Shown: positions 28,459-39,645, numbered from the stretch's first letter. The stretch is 64,000 bases of DNA from Pseudozyma flocculosa PF-1 (GCF_000417875.1 NW_006920893.1:331916-395915); one strand, 5' to 3'. Notes: generated by a model not told the origin, from the letters alone. Translations and numbers: made by a program.

Positions 28459-30036
28459 TCACTCGAGGACCTGGTATTTGGGCTTCTTGAGCCGGGCGCC
28501 GCCAGTCTGCACGGGCTGTTCGAACCTCGTGGCGGACCTGTACCTCCTGAGGTAGACGATTGCCGTCTCCTCGAGCGTGTCGGGCTCGATGGCGAGATCC
28601 GCCCAGCTCTTGGTGCCGGCCTCGTCCGGAAGGTCGTCCATGTACCTTCGGATGACTTCGTCCTTGTTGAGCATGGGCCACCATGCCAGCTCGCCGATCC
28701 GTGCCACTGTCTGCAGTGCAATCTTAGGAGTGTTGAAACCGGGCTTGACCAACGGGCGGAAGGTGAGCGACTCGACCAGCTGCAGAATCTGACCGATCGT
28801 GTACGTCTTTGGACCGCCGAGCGAGAAGGTCTGGCCCATCGAGGTGACGTCGGCGTCCATCATCTTTTCCAGCGCAGCGGCAACATCGATCGAGTGCACG
28901 GGGCGCATCTTGGTCTTGCCATGGTTGACACGCCAGGCGTACGGGTAGACTGCAGGGAGGCGAGTGAATGCGAGGCGACGGCGCATCGTGCGGGGGGTCA
29001 GTCACCATCAACGGCGGCGTGTCCCGCAACGAGCCAGACCTTCCTTCCCGCCAGGGGCCGAACCCGGTACTCACCGGCCATCTGGTTGAGGAAGCGATCC
29101 TCGTGGCCCCACATGGTACCGGGCCGGACGATGGTGGCGCCCTCGAAAGCGCGCTTGACGGCCTCCTCCCCTTCGGCCTTGGACCTGAGGTAGGCGGACG
29201 GCGAATCCTTGTCGGCATTGAGGTGAGAGACGTGGATGAAGCGGGAAGCACCCAGCGCCTCTGCCATCTCGGCGATTCGGCGAGCGCCTGTGACGTGGAC
29301 GTCTGAGAAGGAAAAGTTCCTGAAGGCCGCGGAAGCGAGGGCAGCAGCGAAGGCGTGCCGTGCGTAGAGCGAGAGCTTAGGTGAGTAAGAGTGCGCGCTG
29401 AAAGCATCGCACTGAGGCCACGCAGGCCCGCAGATGGGAACGACGGGCGCGCGCCAGCAAGTGCGAGGTGCTCACTTGGTCTCGTACTGCCTGCCCGTCA
29501 AGTTGTAGACCGTGTCGGAGTGGCGGATGCACTCCTGAATCTGCTGGTCGTTACGGATGTCCCATTCGAGCGGCACGACCTGACCCAGGTCGCCCATCAC
29601 CTTCAGGTGGCGCTTCTCGTCCTCGTCGCGGTAAGGGACGATGACCTGGGTGCCCTTCTGCGAAAGACGGTTGACCAAGTAGCGGCCGAGGAAGCCGGTG
29701 CAGCCGAACACGGTGGCGACATGACCAGAGACCGACGACCTGACACGTGGTCGATGACGGGGCAGATGAGGGGCAAAGGGTATGGCAGTGCGATGAGCGG
29801 TGGCCCAGGCGGACCATGCAAGGGGAAAAAGGCCGCCCGTGGTGCCCGCGTAGCCTTACTCACCGGCCGCCTCCGTAGGGGCCCTGACGGATGATGGGCT
29901 TGCCGGTCTTCCGCTTGATGGTGAGGTCGTGGACGCTGCGAGTCTGAGCCTTGACAAGGTCGTTGCGGAGCTGCACTCGTGCCGCTTGGACGGCGATCGA
30001 GGCGACCGAGTTGGACGAGCCCGCGAGAGCCAGCAT
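28459..30036 (-). CDS. NUO-40: Complex I 40-kDa (NDUFA9-type) subunit (four exons)
   Basis: Exons 30036-29864, 29739-29476, 29319-29075 and 28949-28459 give about 390 aa, the usual family length. Introns are 124, 156 and 125 nt with GTGAGT/GTGAGC donors, phases 2, 2 and 1. The protein is an atypical short-chain dehydrogenase/reductase that forms an accessory subunit of mitochondrial NADH:ubiquinone oxidoreductase. After a mitochondrial leader, [19 protein letters not shown] leads into the Rossmann motif GCTGFLG (residues 70-76). Further landmarks are [59 protein letters not shown] and [13 protein letters not shown]. Start chosen at the Met opening the leader ([13 protein letters not shown]). 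The gene is tandem with MAG1 upstream. Confidence 0.93.
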
Positions 30037-30621
30037 GGTGAGAGCGACGTGCTTGGGATGCGGGATTGGGAGGCTGCTGGCGGGCGCCGCTCGAGCAAGG
30101 AAGGGTGCAGGTGCGCTGAGTGGACGAGAAGCGAGGAGGAAGCGTCGGTGAGGATGATGGTCGGTGAGGATCGAAGAGAGGCCAGCCACGATGCCTCGAC
30201 GTTGGGAAGCCGCGAGCTGGAGGTGTTGCGGGTCGAGCCGCCGCGGCCGGTGGCCCTGATCCCGAGCTGCGACCCAAGAGGGCACTTGGATTTCAAAGCC
30301 ATGCAACCGGGTTTGAATTCAAGGCGGGGTGCCTCGGATGAGTACAAATGAATGGGCCCCGCCACGGCGATCACCCTTGGCGGGGTCTCTCGTACGAGAG
30401 GACGTCTCGGATGGCCGGCTACAAAGTCGGGCCGTCCCTCACAGCCAGGGCCTGCCAGTCGAGGGTGTCGCCCCGCATCGTCTTTGGGTCACGATAGTCG
30501 GTCCTCTGATGTTGGTCTCGTCCAGAGCGGCAGGCTAGCCTACCGAGCGCCACGGCATCGACACGGAGCCGGCTGCCGATCCGAGCGATGGCCATCTCTA
30601 GATTTCATCCAAGATCTCGAT
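30037..30621. other. Intergenic region between MAG1 and the complex I gene
   Basis: 585 bp holding the MAG1 3' flank and the promoter of the complex I gene. No TATA box is obvious. The complex I reading frame is open upstream of its Met, but only as Arg/Ser-rich sequence. Confidence 0.5.
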
Positions 30622-31932
30622 TCAAGCGTCGACGAGCGCCCACATGTACATGCACGCCACGCTTCGATAGGGCCTCCAGGCCTCGGCGAGGCAGTCCATC
30701 TCTTTGGGTGTGAGGTACTGACCTTTGATTTTGTTGCCCTTGAGCCGCATCTCGAGCACCTTGCGGCTCAGACCTTCGCCCTCTGGTATGGCGAGGTCAG
30801 CCTCGTCGGCCCAGCTCTGCTGCTGGACACCTTCGTTGCTCTCGGCCTTTACGATTGTCTCCTCCGCTGCTTCCGCGGATGCTTCCATCCCTGTACCCGC
30901 GCTGCCTTGTGGCTGGCTGGTCCCTGCTTCCTCTTCTTGCTGCTGCTCTGGTGGGACGGGCTTGCGCTTCTTTACGCTGATCCTCGGACCCTCTCTGCCA
31001 CTGAGGAAAAAGTTGATCATGCCCTTCTGGACGCCCAGGTCGCCGGCCGGCAAAATGTCGGGTGCTCTCATGGCAAACATCAGGATCATCTCCGAGGTCC
31101 ATCGTCCCACGCCCTTGACCTCGCAGAGCTTCTGGATGATGGCCTCCTGATCGAGCCCAACGACCTCGCGGATGTCCAGCCGGCCGTCGCAGAAGCGCAG
31201 CGCGAGGTCCTTGATGTACCTGATCTTGGCATACGACAAGCCTGCCTCGCGAAGTTTGGAGTCCGAGTTCTCGAGCACCCGCCGCGGCGTCGGAAACGGC
31301 CACGTCTCCCTCGGGTGGGCCACAAAGTCGGGCGTGGGCGGCATCGAGGGGTCGAATACGCGGCAGAACTTGTATAGGATGCTGCGGGCTGCCAGCCACG
31401 AGATCTGCTGACCGAGTATCGAGGTGCTCAGCGTGCGGTAGAGGTCGAGCTCCTTGCGCTCTGCCTCGTTGGCGCGCGACAGTTCCTCGTAGGTACGGAT
31501 GGGGACCACATCGACCAGGCGCCGAAAGCGTGGGTCGCACCTGCAGAGGTGGGCTGTGGCTTCGTCAAGCGAGAAGGTAAGCGTAGGGTAGGGGAGCACG
31601 GTGCGGGCGAGCACTTCGGCATCGGACACGTCTGGGATCTCGATCTTGCTCTCGACATGGGCGGCGGCGGTGGAAGGTTGCGACGGCGTTGCCCGACGCG
31701 GCCTCTTGGCTGGCGGTGCGGACGGAAGCGAGGTGTCGGACTTGGAGCGCCTCGCGCCGCGCGCCTTGATGTCGGGCGCGGTGGTCGAAACCAAAGGCAG
31801 CGGACGGGATGTGAGCGAAGCTTTTGACGTTTTGAAGAACTTGCTGGTTGACGAGGTCGTGGTGGTCGTGGTGGTCGCTGCCTTTGCTGCCGATGCAGCA
31901 GCCGGCAGGGCAGACTTGGATCGCGTTATCAT
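30622..31932 (-). CDS. MAG1: DNA-3-methyladenine glycosylase, AlkA/Mag1 family
   Basis: Single exon, about 436 aa, starting MITRSKSALP. An open frame continues upstream but is low complexity. It removes alkylated bases such as 3-methyladenine from DNA in base excision repair. Residues 1-100 are Ser/Thr/Ala-rich with a basic AKRPRR NLS-like motif. The glycosylase fold covers about 110-315: YRTLSTSILGQQISWLAARS, GLSYAKIRYIKDLALRF, the helix-hairpin-helix EVKGVGRWTSEMILMF (271-286) and LPAGDLGVQKGM with catalytic Asp298. A disordered insertion of about 80 residues (Gln/Glu/Ser-rich) separates this from the conserved end (LTPKEMDCLAEAWRPYRSVA). It is divergent from eIF3e. Confidence 0.92.
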   Translation of the reverse strand: MITRSKSALPAAASAAKAATTTTTTTSSTSKFFKTSKASLTSRPLPLVSTTAPDIKARGARRSKSDTSLPSAPPAKRPRRATPSQPSTAAAHVESKIEIPDVSDAEVLARTVLPYPTLTFSLDEATAHLCRCDPRFRRLVDVVPIRTYEELSRANEAERKELDLYRTLSTSILGQQISWLAARSILYKFCRVFDPSMPPTPDFVAHPRETWPFPTPRRVLENSDSKLREAGLSYAKIRYIKDLALRFCDGRLDIREVVGLDQEAIIQKLCEVKGVGRWTSEMILMFAMRAPDILPAGDLGVQKGMINFFLSGREGPRISVKKRKPVPPEQQQEEEAGTSQPQGSAGTGMEASAEAAEETIVKAESNEGVQQQSWADEADLAIPEGEGLSRKVLEMRLKGNKIKGQYLTPKEMDCLAEAWRPYRSVACMYMWALVDA

Positions 31933-32959
31933 ATTCGAGCTGGCTGAAGTGAGGAAGCAGGGAGGCTCGAGGTTTTGTGCGAGATCCGTGGGTCGATTCG
32001 TCGGCGGCAGCAGGGGATGCTCCGAAAACGAGATTCGGACGGATGGTAATGGTCGATCGAGCGGGGGCGGGTGGCAACGACGAGCAGCACGGACGTCTGG
32101 GCGCACGGCCTCACATCCCTCCACTACGAACTCCTCTCTAGCTGCCCGCGGCCTCGGCTCCGATTCAGGAAGAGGAGCTGGTGTTCCGGTTCCCGGCACC
32201 CTGGCGCTGCGGCGGTTGGAGAGCGAGGGGGTCGACAAGTGGCCCACCCACCAGCGACGAGGCCTCTCTTGGGCCAGCAGGCGCCTTCCAGGCGACCCTC
32301 GTGCTCACAAGGATATCCTTTGGTCGACATCGAGGGGCTGTAAATCAGGCTCTGATCGGACGCTCACCATGGTCTGGCCCAACATGGATGTTGCCCCGTT
32401 CTCGTAAAGGAAGAGAGAGAAGAGGCAGGCCCGGGGAGCCTCGCAAGGAGCGCGTTGGCGCTCGAGAGGGTTTGTAATTGGGGCCAGCCACTCCGGATTT
32501 AAACGGGTCGAATTGGAAGAAGGAAAAAAAAAAATCCAAGCGGATGGGCTTGTATTGCCCTCTGCTGGCCTCTGCGAAAGAGAAGCGGTTAGAGCGAGCG
32601 GGCGCGCAAGGCAGGCTAACTAGGCGGTCGCTTCCCTGTCGAAGGAAAAGCCAGGCGGTGGGTTCGCTCGCCATCACCGCCGTCCAACCACACCACACCA
32701 CATCACCTCGTCCTCGCCTCTATTCCGATCCCCCCCTCCCCCCCAGCAGCCGGCCACCGTCCTTTCTGGCTGAACCGCCTCACACCCGTCCCTGCGCTGA
32801 AGACCCCCGGTTCTGCTCCATAGACGGTCCGTGTTGATCCCCGACTCCGACCGGTACCCGTCTTGATCCGCCTCGACGTGTCCTCCTGGCCCCCCCCGAC
32901 CCAGACCCAGCCCTCTACCCGGCATCTAGCCCCTCGCCGCTTGGTCGACGCCGTCCGAC
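31933..32959. promoter_or_regulatory. Divergent MAG1/eIF3e upstream region
   Basis: About 1 kb between two outward-facing start codons. It contains an A-rich run at 32,521-32,533 and pyrimidine-rich DNA directly before the eIF3e ATG. The MAG1 frame stays open to 32,247 without family-like sequence. No further gene is seen. Confidence 0.5.
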
Positions 32960-34688
32960 ATGACCGACAAGCACGACCTCACCGGGTCGCTCCTGCCGTA
33001 CCTCGACAGGCACCTCGGCTTGCCGCTCCTCTCCCACCTCGGCACCACCGGCCTCTTTGCCGAGGCCGACATCATCAAGGCCCAGTATGAGCTCGCCAAG
33101 CACACCTCCATGGTCGACTACGCCCTCCAGCTCCACGAGCAGGCCTACCCGGACCAGTCCGCCCCCGCAGAGCTCGAAAAGCAGAGGGACAATGCCATCG
33201 CCCTCAACGAGAAGCTAGGCAGCGAGGTCGACCAGGTACTCAACGTCATCGAGGACCCCAACGTCGTCTCGGCCCTCAAGCAGGACAAGGCCCAGAACCT
33301 TCAGTGGCTCGAGGAGAACTACAAGCTCACCGTCGACCAGATCAACGCCCTCTACCGATACGGCTACTTCCAGTTCAGCTGCGGAAACTACGGCGACGCC
33401 TCGTCCTACCTCTACCACTTCCGCGTCCTGTCCACCGACCCCGTCCTCACCATGAGCTCCCACTGGGGTAAGCTCGCCAGCGACATCCTCACCGGAGAGT
33501 GGGACCGCGCTCTCGAGGAGCTCAAGCTGCTACGCGAGCAGATCGACTCCTCGGCCGCCCACGTCACCTCGACCTACAACCGCCCGTCCACCTCAACCTC
33601 GACCGCCAGCCCCACCGACGACCTCACTCAGGAGGGGCTCCTCAAGAAGCGATCCTGGCTCCTTCACTGGGCTCTCTTTGTCTTCTTTAACCACCCTGCC
33701 GGCCGCGAGCAGCTGGTCGAGATGTTTCTCTCGCCCGTCTACCTCAACACCATCCAGACCTCGTGCTGGTGGCTGCTCCGATACCTCGTCGCCGCGCTCG
33801 TCATGACGCGCCGCACCACCCGCGTCTACATGGTCCAGCAGCCCACCTCTTCCTCGATGCTGGCCTCGGCCGCCTCCGGCGTGTCCAAGGTCACCCCGCA
33901 GCAGGCGCTCAAGGACATTGTCCGCATCGTCGACACCGAATTCTACCGCGTCGGCGGCAAAGACCCCATCGTCGACTTCCTCATCAAGCTGTTCGTCGAC
34001 TTTGACTTTGAGGCCGCCCAGCAGGAGCTCGGCCAGGCCGAGAAGGTCGCCGCAAACGACTTCTTCCTTGGCGAGTTCAAGGACGAGTTTGTCGAGGCTT
34101 CGCGATACGTCGTTTCCGAGGCCTACTGCAAGATTCACCAGAAGGTCGACATCGCGTACGTATCCCGCCGATGCCGATGCCGTGTGCCTGCCCCTCTTTC
34201 AGAGACTGACCATGCCTACACCCCCTTGCCTCCCTCTTGGTCCCTTTGGCAGCGATCTCGCCGCCCGCCTCAACCTGTCGCAGTCCGAGGGCGAAAAGTG
34301 GATCGTCAACCTCATCCGAGACACGCGGGCCGACGCCAAGATCGACTTCAAGGAGGGCACCGTCTACATGAACCCCACGCCGCCGGCCATTTACCAGACG
34401 GTCATCGAGAAGACGCGGGGTTTCACCTTCCGGACGTCGGCGATGGGCACAGCGATGGACAGGAAGGCTCATCCTCCGACTGCCAACGCCGCCCACTCCC
34501 ACAACTTGAATGGCAACGACAAGGGCGGCCGCGGTGGACGCGGGGGTGCACGAGGTGGACGCGGCGGGGGACGGGGTGGAGCGAGACAGGGCGGAGACAG
34601 GAGGAAAGAGGACGCTACCGGCGCCCAGTCCGGCCAGGGCGCAGGTGCCGCTGCCGAGGAGAGCGCACCGCAAACGGCGGTCGCCTGA
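32960..34688 (+). CDS. INT6: eIF3 subunit e (INT6) with RGG tail (two exons)
   Basis: Exons 32960-34155 and 34253-34688 give about 543 aa. The 97-nt intron has a GTACGT donor, phase 2. eIF3e is a PCI-domain subunit of translation initiation factor 3. The N-terminus ([20 protein letters not shown], then LPLLSHL) and [41 protein letters not shown], and [20 protein letters not shown] match the family, as does the PCI end ([20 protein letters not shown] ... [10 protein letters not shown]). After the conserved region the C-terminus carries an RGG/GGR-rich segment at about residues 490-513 and a Gly/Ala/Gln tail, making it roughly 100 residues longer than the human protein. Such tails usually bind RNA and are arginine-methylated; that is inference. 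Confidence 0.93.
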
Positions 34689-35868
34689 GGGAGACGGTAC
34701 ACGACCATCTGCCGTCTCGACCGGTGAACGGACAGAGAACCCCAAAAGCCATAGCCGCAGACGGAACTCGAGCACCAAACGTCTCCCGAGGGACGCGCTC
34801 TCCTCTTCTCCGGCGCCACGTTGTGCCTGCATTGCGCACCAAGTGCGCACTTGGGTCACCCTGACCGCGCGCGATGGCCTAATCTGCGATTTGTACTATT
34901 CCCGGCACCTCCTCTTTGTCATCGAGACGGATCGACGTGCAAATCGCCTCCATTTGCAGACTTCTCCGCGGCCGTGGTGCGAAGCCCGGGTCAAGAGTGC
35001 CCTCCAGCGCAGAGATTGGCTGTTCCACCTGGCACGCATCGCCAACGTCTGCACGGTCGGACGAGGGGATCGTGTTCAGCGCAAGGACATCGCCTCAGCC
35101 TCAGCCGTGGCCGGCAACGTTGCTGGCCAAGGCGCCAGATGGCGATGAAGCGAGCTGTTGCACTGCTTTTGTCCCTGTCGATGTACAGATTCACGGAGCA
35201 TCGGCGCCTCTCGAGACCGACTGACTGACGAGGTTCCCAGACGCGCTCATGACCGCAAAGGTCCCCCGCAGATCTGAGTCTCTTTAACTCGTTTGTACTT
35301 CGCTCGCAACGCTCCAACTCTCAGTCCACTCTCCGCCAATCCTTCCCGCAACTCTCGACGGGATGGAAGGTCTTGGCGTGCATGCTCTCGCTCGTTTTCA
35401 ACAGCAACGGAGCATCCAGCTTGCTGCCCCACACAGCGACGCGCCGGAGAAAAAGACATGGCGACAATGCCAAGAAGAGGTCCCCCGGCGACCGCCAAGA
35501 AGAGATCCCCCGGCGACCGCCATGGGTGCACCAACGGGCCACACCTGCACTCTGGCGGTGTAGCAGACGCCAGAAGGGGGCTTCGCCGAGTGCATGGCTA
35601 CGGTCTGACCCTTGCTTCCTCACCTCGCCGGTCCGCTGAGGATCACCGAGTTTCTCGGCGAGCCCAGCCGACAGGCAAAGGATGCCGTTGGCATGCAAAC
35701 GCTCTGCTTGGCCTCAGAGGCCCTTCACAGCCTGCTCTTGATCCCGGCCACCAGAGCGGTCCTAGCTACAACGTCGGTCGGCCCATAAGGCTGCACACGA
35801 ACCCTTAAAAGAGGGACTCGCCTCGACCGTGGACCTGGCCCCGAACAACGTCCACCAATCTCGCAACC
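34689..35868. other. Intergenic region with a 25-bp tandem duplication
   Basis: 1.18 kb between eIF3e and the PRA1-like gene. Two tandem 25-bp units beginning GCCAAGAAGAGGTCCCCCGG (35469-35493 and 35494-35518) differ by one base. Upstream of the PRA1-like ATG, ACCCTTAAAAGAGGG at 35801-35815 is a small imperfect palindrome with a TTAAAAG core that could act as a TATA-like element. No gene is supported. Confidence 0.5.
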
Positions 35869-36949
35869 ATGCTTTCTACTGCCTCACGCATCTTTCTGCT
35901 CGCTCTTGCCATCGACCATGCCAGCTCGGCCCCAACCGCGCCGGCCGACAAAATGGGCAGCCCTGCCGGCCTCCTGGTAAATGTCCCTATCCACAGCAGC
36001 TGCAACGGCACGCAGCGCGCTCAGATCCAAAAGGGACTGGAAGACATGAGGCTTCTCGCTCGAGCCTCTGTCGAACGCATCCATGCTTTCGGGCCCATCG
36101 ATCCCATCTTCGTCAGGTACTTTGGCGCCGAAGCCGACCCTGCTCCCGTCATTGGATACCTGGAGGAGATCCTTCACGTGAGTGACCGCGGCGGTGTCGA
36201 GGGGGCGGACGTCCCGAAGACCTTGCTCACGCGGAGCGAAGCCCCCTTTTTCAGGGCGACAAGAGTGGCACCGTGCTCCGTTGCGACGATCCCGACGGCA
36301 ACTGCAAGCTGGCTGGATGGGCGGGTCACTGGCGTGGCGACAACGCGACGCAAGAGACAGTCATCTGCGAGCACTCCTACCACACCCGACGCCCCCTCGA
36401 GCAGATCTGTGGCTTTGGGTACCAGATTGCCCGCGACAGCGCCGCCATATACTGGGGTGCTGATCTCCTGCACCGCCTGGTGAGTTGTCCGCCCACAGGC
36501 CCGTAGCTGCAGGTACGGCGCTGGGAGCTACTTTGTGCAAAGGATCCGCCGCATCTGACCATGTCCTCTTGCTGTGTCGCTGCCGGTCCCGCGCCGATCA
36601 GTTTCACGTGCCCAAGGTAGTCAGCGGGAAGATTTCGCACGTCGCCGATGGCTTCGCCGAGGTCTTGGAGCTGGCTAGATCCAACGCGAGCGCCGCTGTT
36701 TCGAACCAAGAGTCGATACAGCTCTTCGCTCTCGATGCCTACTCGCGAACCGTGGTTCCGGAAGGATGCCTGGGGAAGCCCGCCGCCGAGGATCGCGCTC
36801 TTGATATCGAGGCTACTGGTGCCGCGCCTCCCGCTCAAGACGAGGGCCTTGATCCTGCTCCCGAACCAGAATCCCCTTCGTCGGCTGAATTCCCTGCGGC
36901 CGACTGCCATACACATGCTGATGGGTCGGCCCACTGTGGCGCTCACTAG
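35869..36949 (+). CDS. Secreted PRA1/ZPS1/Asp f 2-type zinc-binding protein (three exons)
   Basis: Exons 35869-36177, 36255-36479 and 36602-36949 give about 293 aa. Introns are 77 and 122 nt, both phase 0 with GTGAGT donors. The first 21 residues form a secretion signal ending near DHASSAP. Family landmarks are CNGTQRAQIQKGLEDMRLLA, VRYFGAEADPAPVIGYLEEI, RCDDPDGNCKLAGWAGHWRG, NATQETVICEHSYHTRR and LLHRLFHVPKV. The last contains the HRxxH motif (His176-His180), split by intron 2. Members bind extracellular zinc as zincophores and some are cell-surface antigens; proteolytic activity is uncertain. The C-terminus ends DCHTHADGSAHCGAH, a Cys/His cluster fitting zinc binding. Related genes often sit beside a zinc transporter, which is not seen here. 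Specific role in this fungus is inferred. Confidence 0.88.
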
Positions 36950-37374
36950 TTACTTCACCGGTGGGACGTCGTCACAGAGAACAGCGGCGAGAATGTCTGT
37001 CAGTGATGAAGCCTCCTATCGGGCATAAAATTGGCCGTGGGTGACATGGAACTCCTCCGCCTCACATGGCAGTAGTGCAGTTGGTAGTCGATCGATCGGT
37101 CGGAAGGCGTGGTCCTGATGCATCGACGCCGAGCTGGGCTCTTCCGAAGGCGAAGGCGAAGAGGCGCACAATCCTGGTGGCACGCGACTTGCTGTGCTGC
37201 TCTCGCACGAGATTGAACCCAAGCTCGAGAATGAACGGGCCAGACCCTGATGGCCTTACCGCGCCACTCGGGAACAAAGAAAGTCTCGTGTTCCTCCCTA
37301 TCCTTCCAACAACCACTTCAGCGCCATTTCCATCCTCGACACAACCTCGTTCCGCTGCACGACCGATCGAGAGC
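36950..37374. other. Short intergenic region
   Basis: 425 bp between tandem plus-strand genes. The frame of the downstream methyltransferase is open here from 37066, but no methionine-initiated family-like sequence is visible before 37375. Nothing else is seen. Confidence 0.45.
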
Positions 37375-39645
37375 ATGTCGTGCAGACGCTGCAGTCTCCA
37401 TCTGGGCGGCAGCGCGTCGGCGATGCTGCGCAACTGCGCCACCAGACGGCCGGTCCTATGGCCCAAACAAGAGACCGTCGCTTCAAGGCTGCCATCGTCT
37501 TCGAGCGGCACTTTCCTCTCTTCCGTCTCCTCGGCCAACAAACCGATAGCTCGTTCTTTCGCCTCTAGCGCGAATCGACCGTCATCTTCTGAGCCGGAGC
37601 ACGGCGACGCCGACGGCAAAGACAAGTGGAACCGCCATCGCACGCAGTACAACTACGACCCCTTCACGCTTCATCCGTCGTCTTCCCACCTTGGCTATCC
37701 GCTCGTCACCGCAGCGGAACTGGCCAAGTCATCGGAACGACCTCGAGGCGTGCGCATGCTTGCCAGGGACTTCATCCACGACTCGCTGTACAACCCGCAC
37801 TATGGGTACTTCAGCAAGCAGGCGGTGCTACTGCCAGAAGGCCAGAACGCACTCAACAGAGCCTCGGTCTCCTCGTCCACACCCGCTGGCACGGGGAGAG
37901 GAGGCGAAGCTACGGAAGCAGCAGCACCAGCAACACCGACAGCCATGGCGCGGCCCGAGCGCTTCGACTTCGGCAGCATGGCCAACGAGTCCGAATTCAT
38001 GCGCGCGGTCGAGAAGCGATATATGGACTTCGAAGAGAAGGTCGAGAACGTCGTCGAGGCGCGAGAGAGGGAAAAGCAGGCAGATGCCGAAAGGGAAGAG
38101 AGCGAACGCTTCGCCCTGCGCGAGCGCGAGGAACGGCGACGTCGTCGTCAGGATCAAGCCTCGACGGCGTCCCCGTCGTCGCCCACCGCCAGAGCGGCGA
38201 GCTACTCGGCAGAAGGCCTGGAGGCCGCAAAGCTCAGAGGAAGGATGCTGGCCCGCAGAGCTAGCGAAGGCGTCCAGGAAAAGGAAGTGCAGACGATGGC
38301 GGCCAAGCAAGTCTGGCACACGCCCACGCAGATCTTTCAGCCCTTTTACGCGCGCGCCATCGCCCGCTACTTGGTGGCCGAGTACAAGCTGCAGCTGTAC
38401 CCTTACGACGACCTAGTCGTCTACGAGCTCGGCGCTGGATCTGGCGCGCTGGCTCACGACGTGCTAGACTACCTGATGGCCGAAGAACCCGAGATCTACC
38501 GGCGGACAAGGTATAGGATCGTCGAGATCTCGACAAGGTTGGCAGAGGAGCAGAAAAGGAGGCTCGTGGAGCACGTTGAACGGGGCACGGTCGAGGTCGT
38601 CAACCGCAGCTTTCTTGAGTGGAACGAGGACGTCCCCGAGCCCTGCTTTGTCGTCGCTCTCGAGGTCTTGGTGAGTGGCGACCAGGCGGCCGCCGGGATC
38701 GGATGCCCAGCTCTCGGCCCACTAACGCGACAATCGTCCCCTACGTCACCGGCACCACAGGACAACCTCGCGCATGACGTGGTGCGATACTCGACATCGA
38801 CGCTGGAGCCGTTCCAAGCGCTGGTTTCGATCGACGAGACCGGAGACATGCACGAGCTGTGGGAGCCAGTGTCGGATCCCTTGATCCAACGCTACCTCGA
38901 CCTCCTGCGATCCATCTACCCATCAACGTCTTCCCTACCGCTCGCCGCGTCATCCTCGCCCTTGCTCCGCTACATCCCCAGCTCACTGCGCTCGACGCTG
39001 GCCAACCACCTCCCCTTCTACCCCAACCTCACGCCGCCCCACTACCTGCCAACGGGATCGCTGCAGATGATGGACGTGCTCCGCCGACACTTCCCGCTTC
39101 ATCGGCTCGTCGTCTCCGACTTTGACTCGCTGCCGGACGCGTGCGAGGGCGTAGACGCCCCCGTGGTCCAGACGAGGTTCAGGGGCACCATGGTCCCCGT
39201 CACCACCTATATGGTGCTGCAGGGCTACTTTGACATCTTTTTCCCCACCGACTTCCGCACGCTCCGGGAGGTGTACAACCGCATCATGCTCTCGTCGTCG
39301 GCGGCGTCTTCGAGGCAGCCGCGAGACGACGAAGGAGGCTTGAGGGAAGACTACTTCACTCCCTCGTGCTATTCGTACTACGAGCAGACCCGATCCTCGT
39401 CTGCCGAGGGTGAGGGTCGGGCGTCGGCGGCGGCCGTCGCGCGGGGCAAGACGACGTCTTCCACCACGGCTGCCGGCGCCCACCTCGGAAACGTGCACGG
39501 GCACGGGCATGGGCGCAAGAACGTCAAGCTCTACAGCCATGCCGAGTTCCTAGAGAGGTATGCCGAGACCGATGCCGTCAGGCTCAAGGATGGCAGCAAC
39601 CCGCTGCTCAGCTGGTACGCCAACGCTAGCTGGTTCCTATCGTGA
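37375..39645 (+). CDS. Mitochondrial MidA/NDUFAF7-type SAM methyltransferase (two exons)
   Basis: Exons 37375-38670 and 38761-39645 give about 726 aa. The 90-nt intron (GTGAGT donor, CACAG acceptor, phase 0) is a multiple of three without stops, so the unspliced frame is also open. The family includes NDUFAF7, which methylates an arginine of a complex I subunit during assembly. After a presequence-like leader come MLARDFIHDSLYNPHYGYFS, VWHTPTQIFQPFYARAIARY, the SAM motif VYELGAGSGALAHDVL (ELGAGSG at about 351-357), FVVALEVL|DNLAHDV across the splice, FRGTMVPVTTYMVLQGYFDI and SHAEFLERYA. Several low-complexity insertions interrupt the fold and the ending differs from animal NDUFAF7, so target and role may differ. 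The start is uncertain: a later Met (SAMLRNCATRRP) is also possible. Confidence 0.82.
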   Translation: MSCRRCSLHLGGSASAMLRNCATRRPVLWPKQETVASRLPSSSSGTFLSSVSSANKPIARSFASSANRPSSSEPEHGDADGKDKWNRHRTQYNYDPFTLHPSSSHLGYPLVTAAELAKSSERPRGVRMLARDFIHDSLYNPHYGYFSKQAVLLPEGQNALNRASVSSSTPAGTGRGGEATEAAAPATPTAMARPERFDFGSMANESEFMRAVEKRYMDFEEKVENVVEAREREKQADAEREESERFALREREERRRRRQDQASTASPSSPTARAASYSAEGLEAAKLRGRMLARRASEGVQEKEVQTMAAKQVWHTPTQIFQPFYARAIARYLVAEYKLQLYPYDDLVVYELGAGSGALAHDVLDYLMAEEPEIYRRTRYRIVEISTRLAEEQKRRLVEHVERGTVEVVNRSFLEWNEDVPEPCFVVALEVLVSGDQAAAGIGCPALGPLTRQSSPTSPAPQDNLAHDVVRYSTSTLEPFQALVSIDETGDMHELWEPVSDPLIQRYLDLLRSIYPSTSSLPLAASSSPLLRYIPSSLRSTLANHLPFYPNLTPPHYLPTGSLQMMDVLRRHFPLHRLVVSDFDSLPDACEGVDAPVVQTRFRGTMVPVTTYMVLQGYFDIFFPTDFRTLREVYNRIMLSSSAASSRQPRDDEGGLREDYFTPSCYSYYEQTRSSSAEGEGRASAAAVARGKTTSSTTAAGAHLGNVHGHGHGRKNVKLYSHAEFLERYAETDAVRLKDGSNPLLSWYANASWFLS

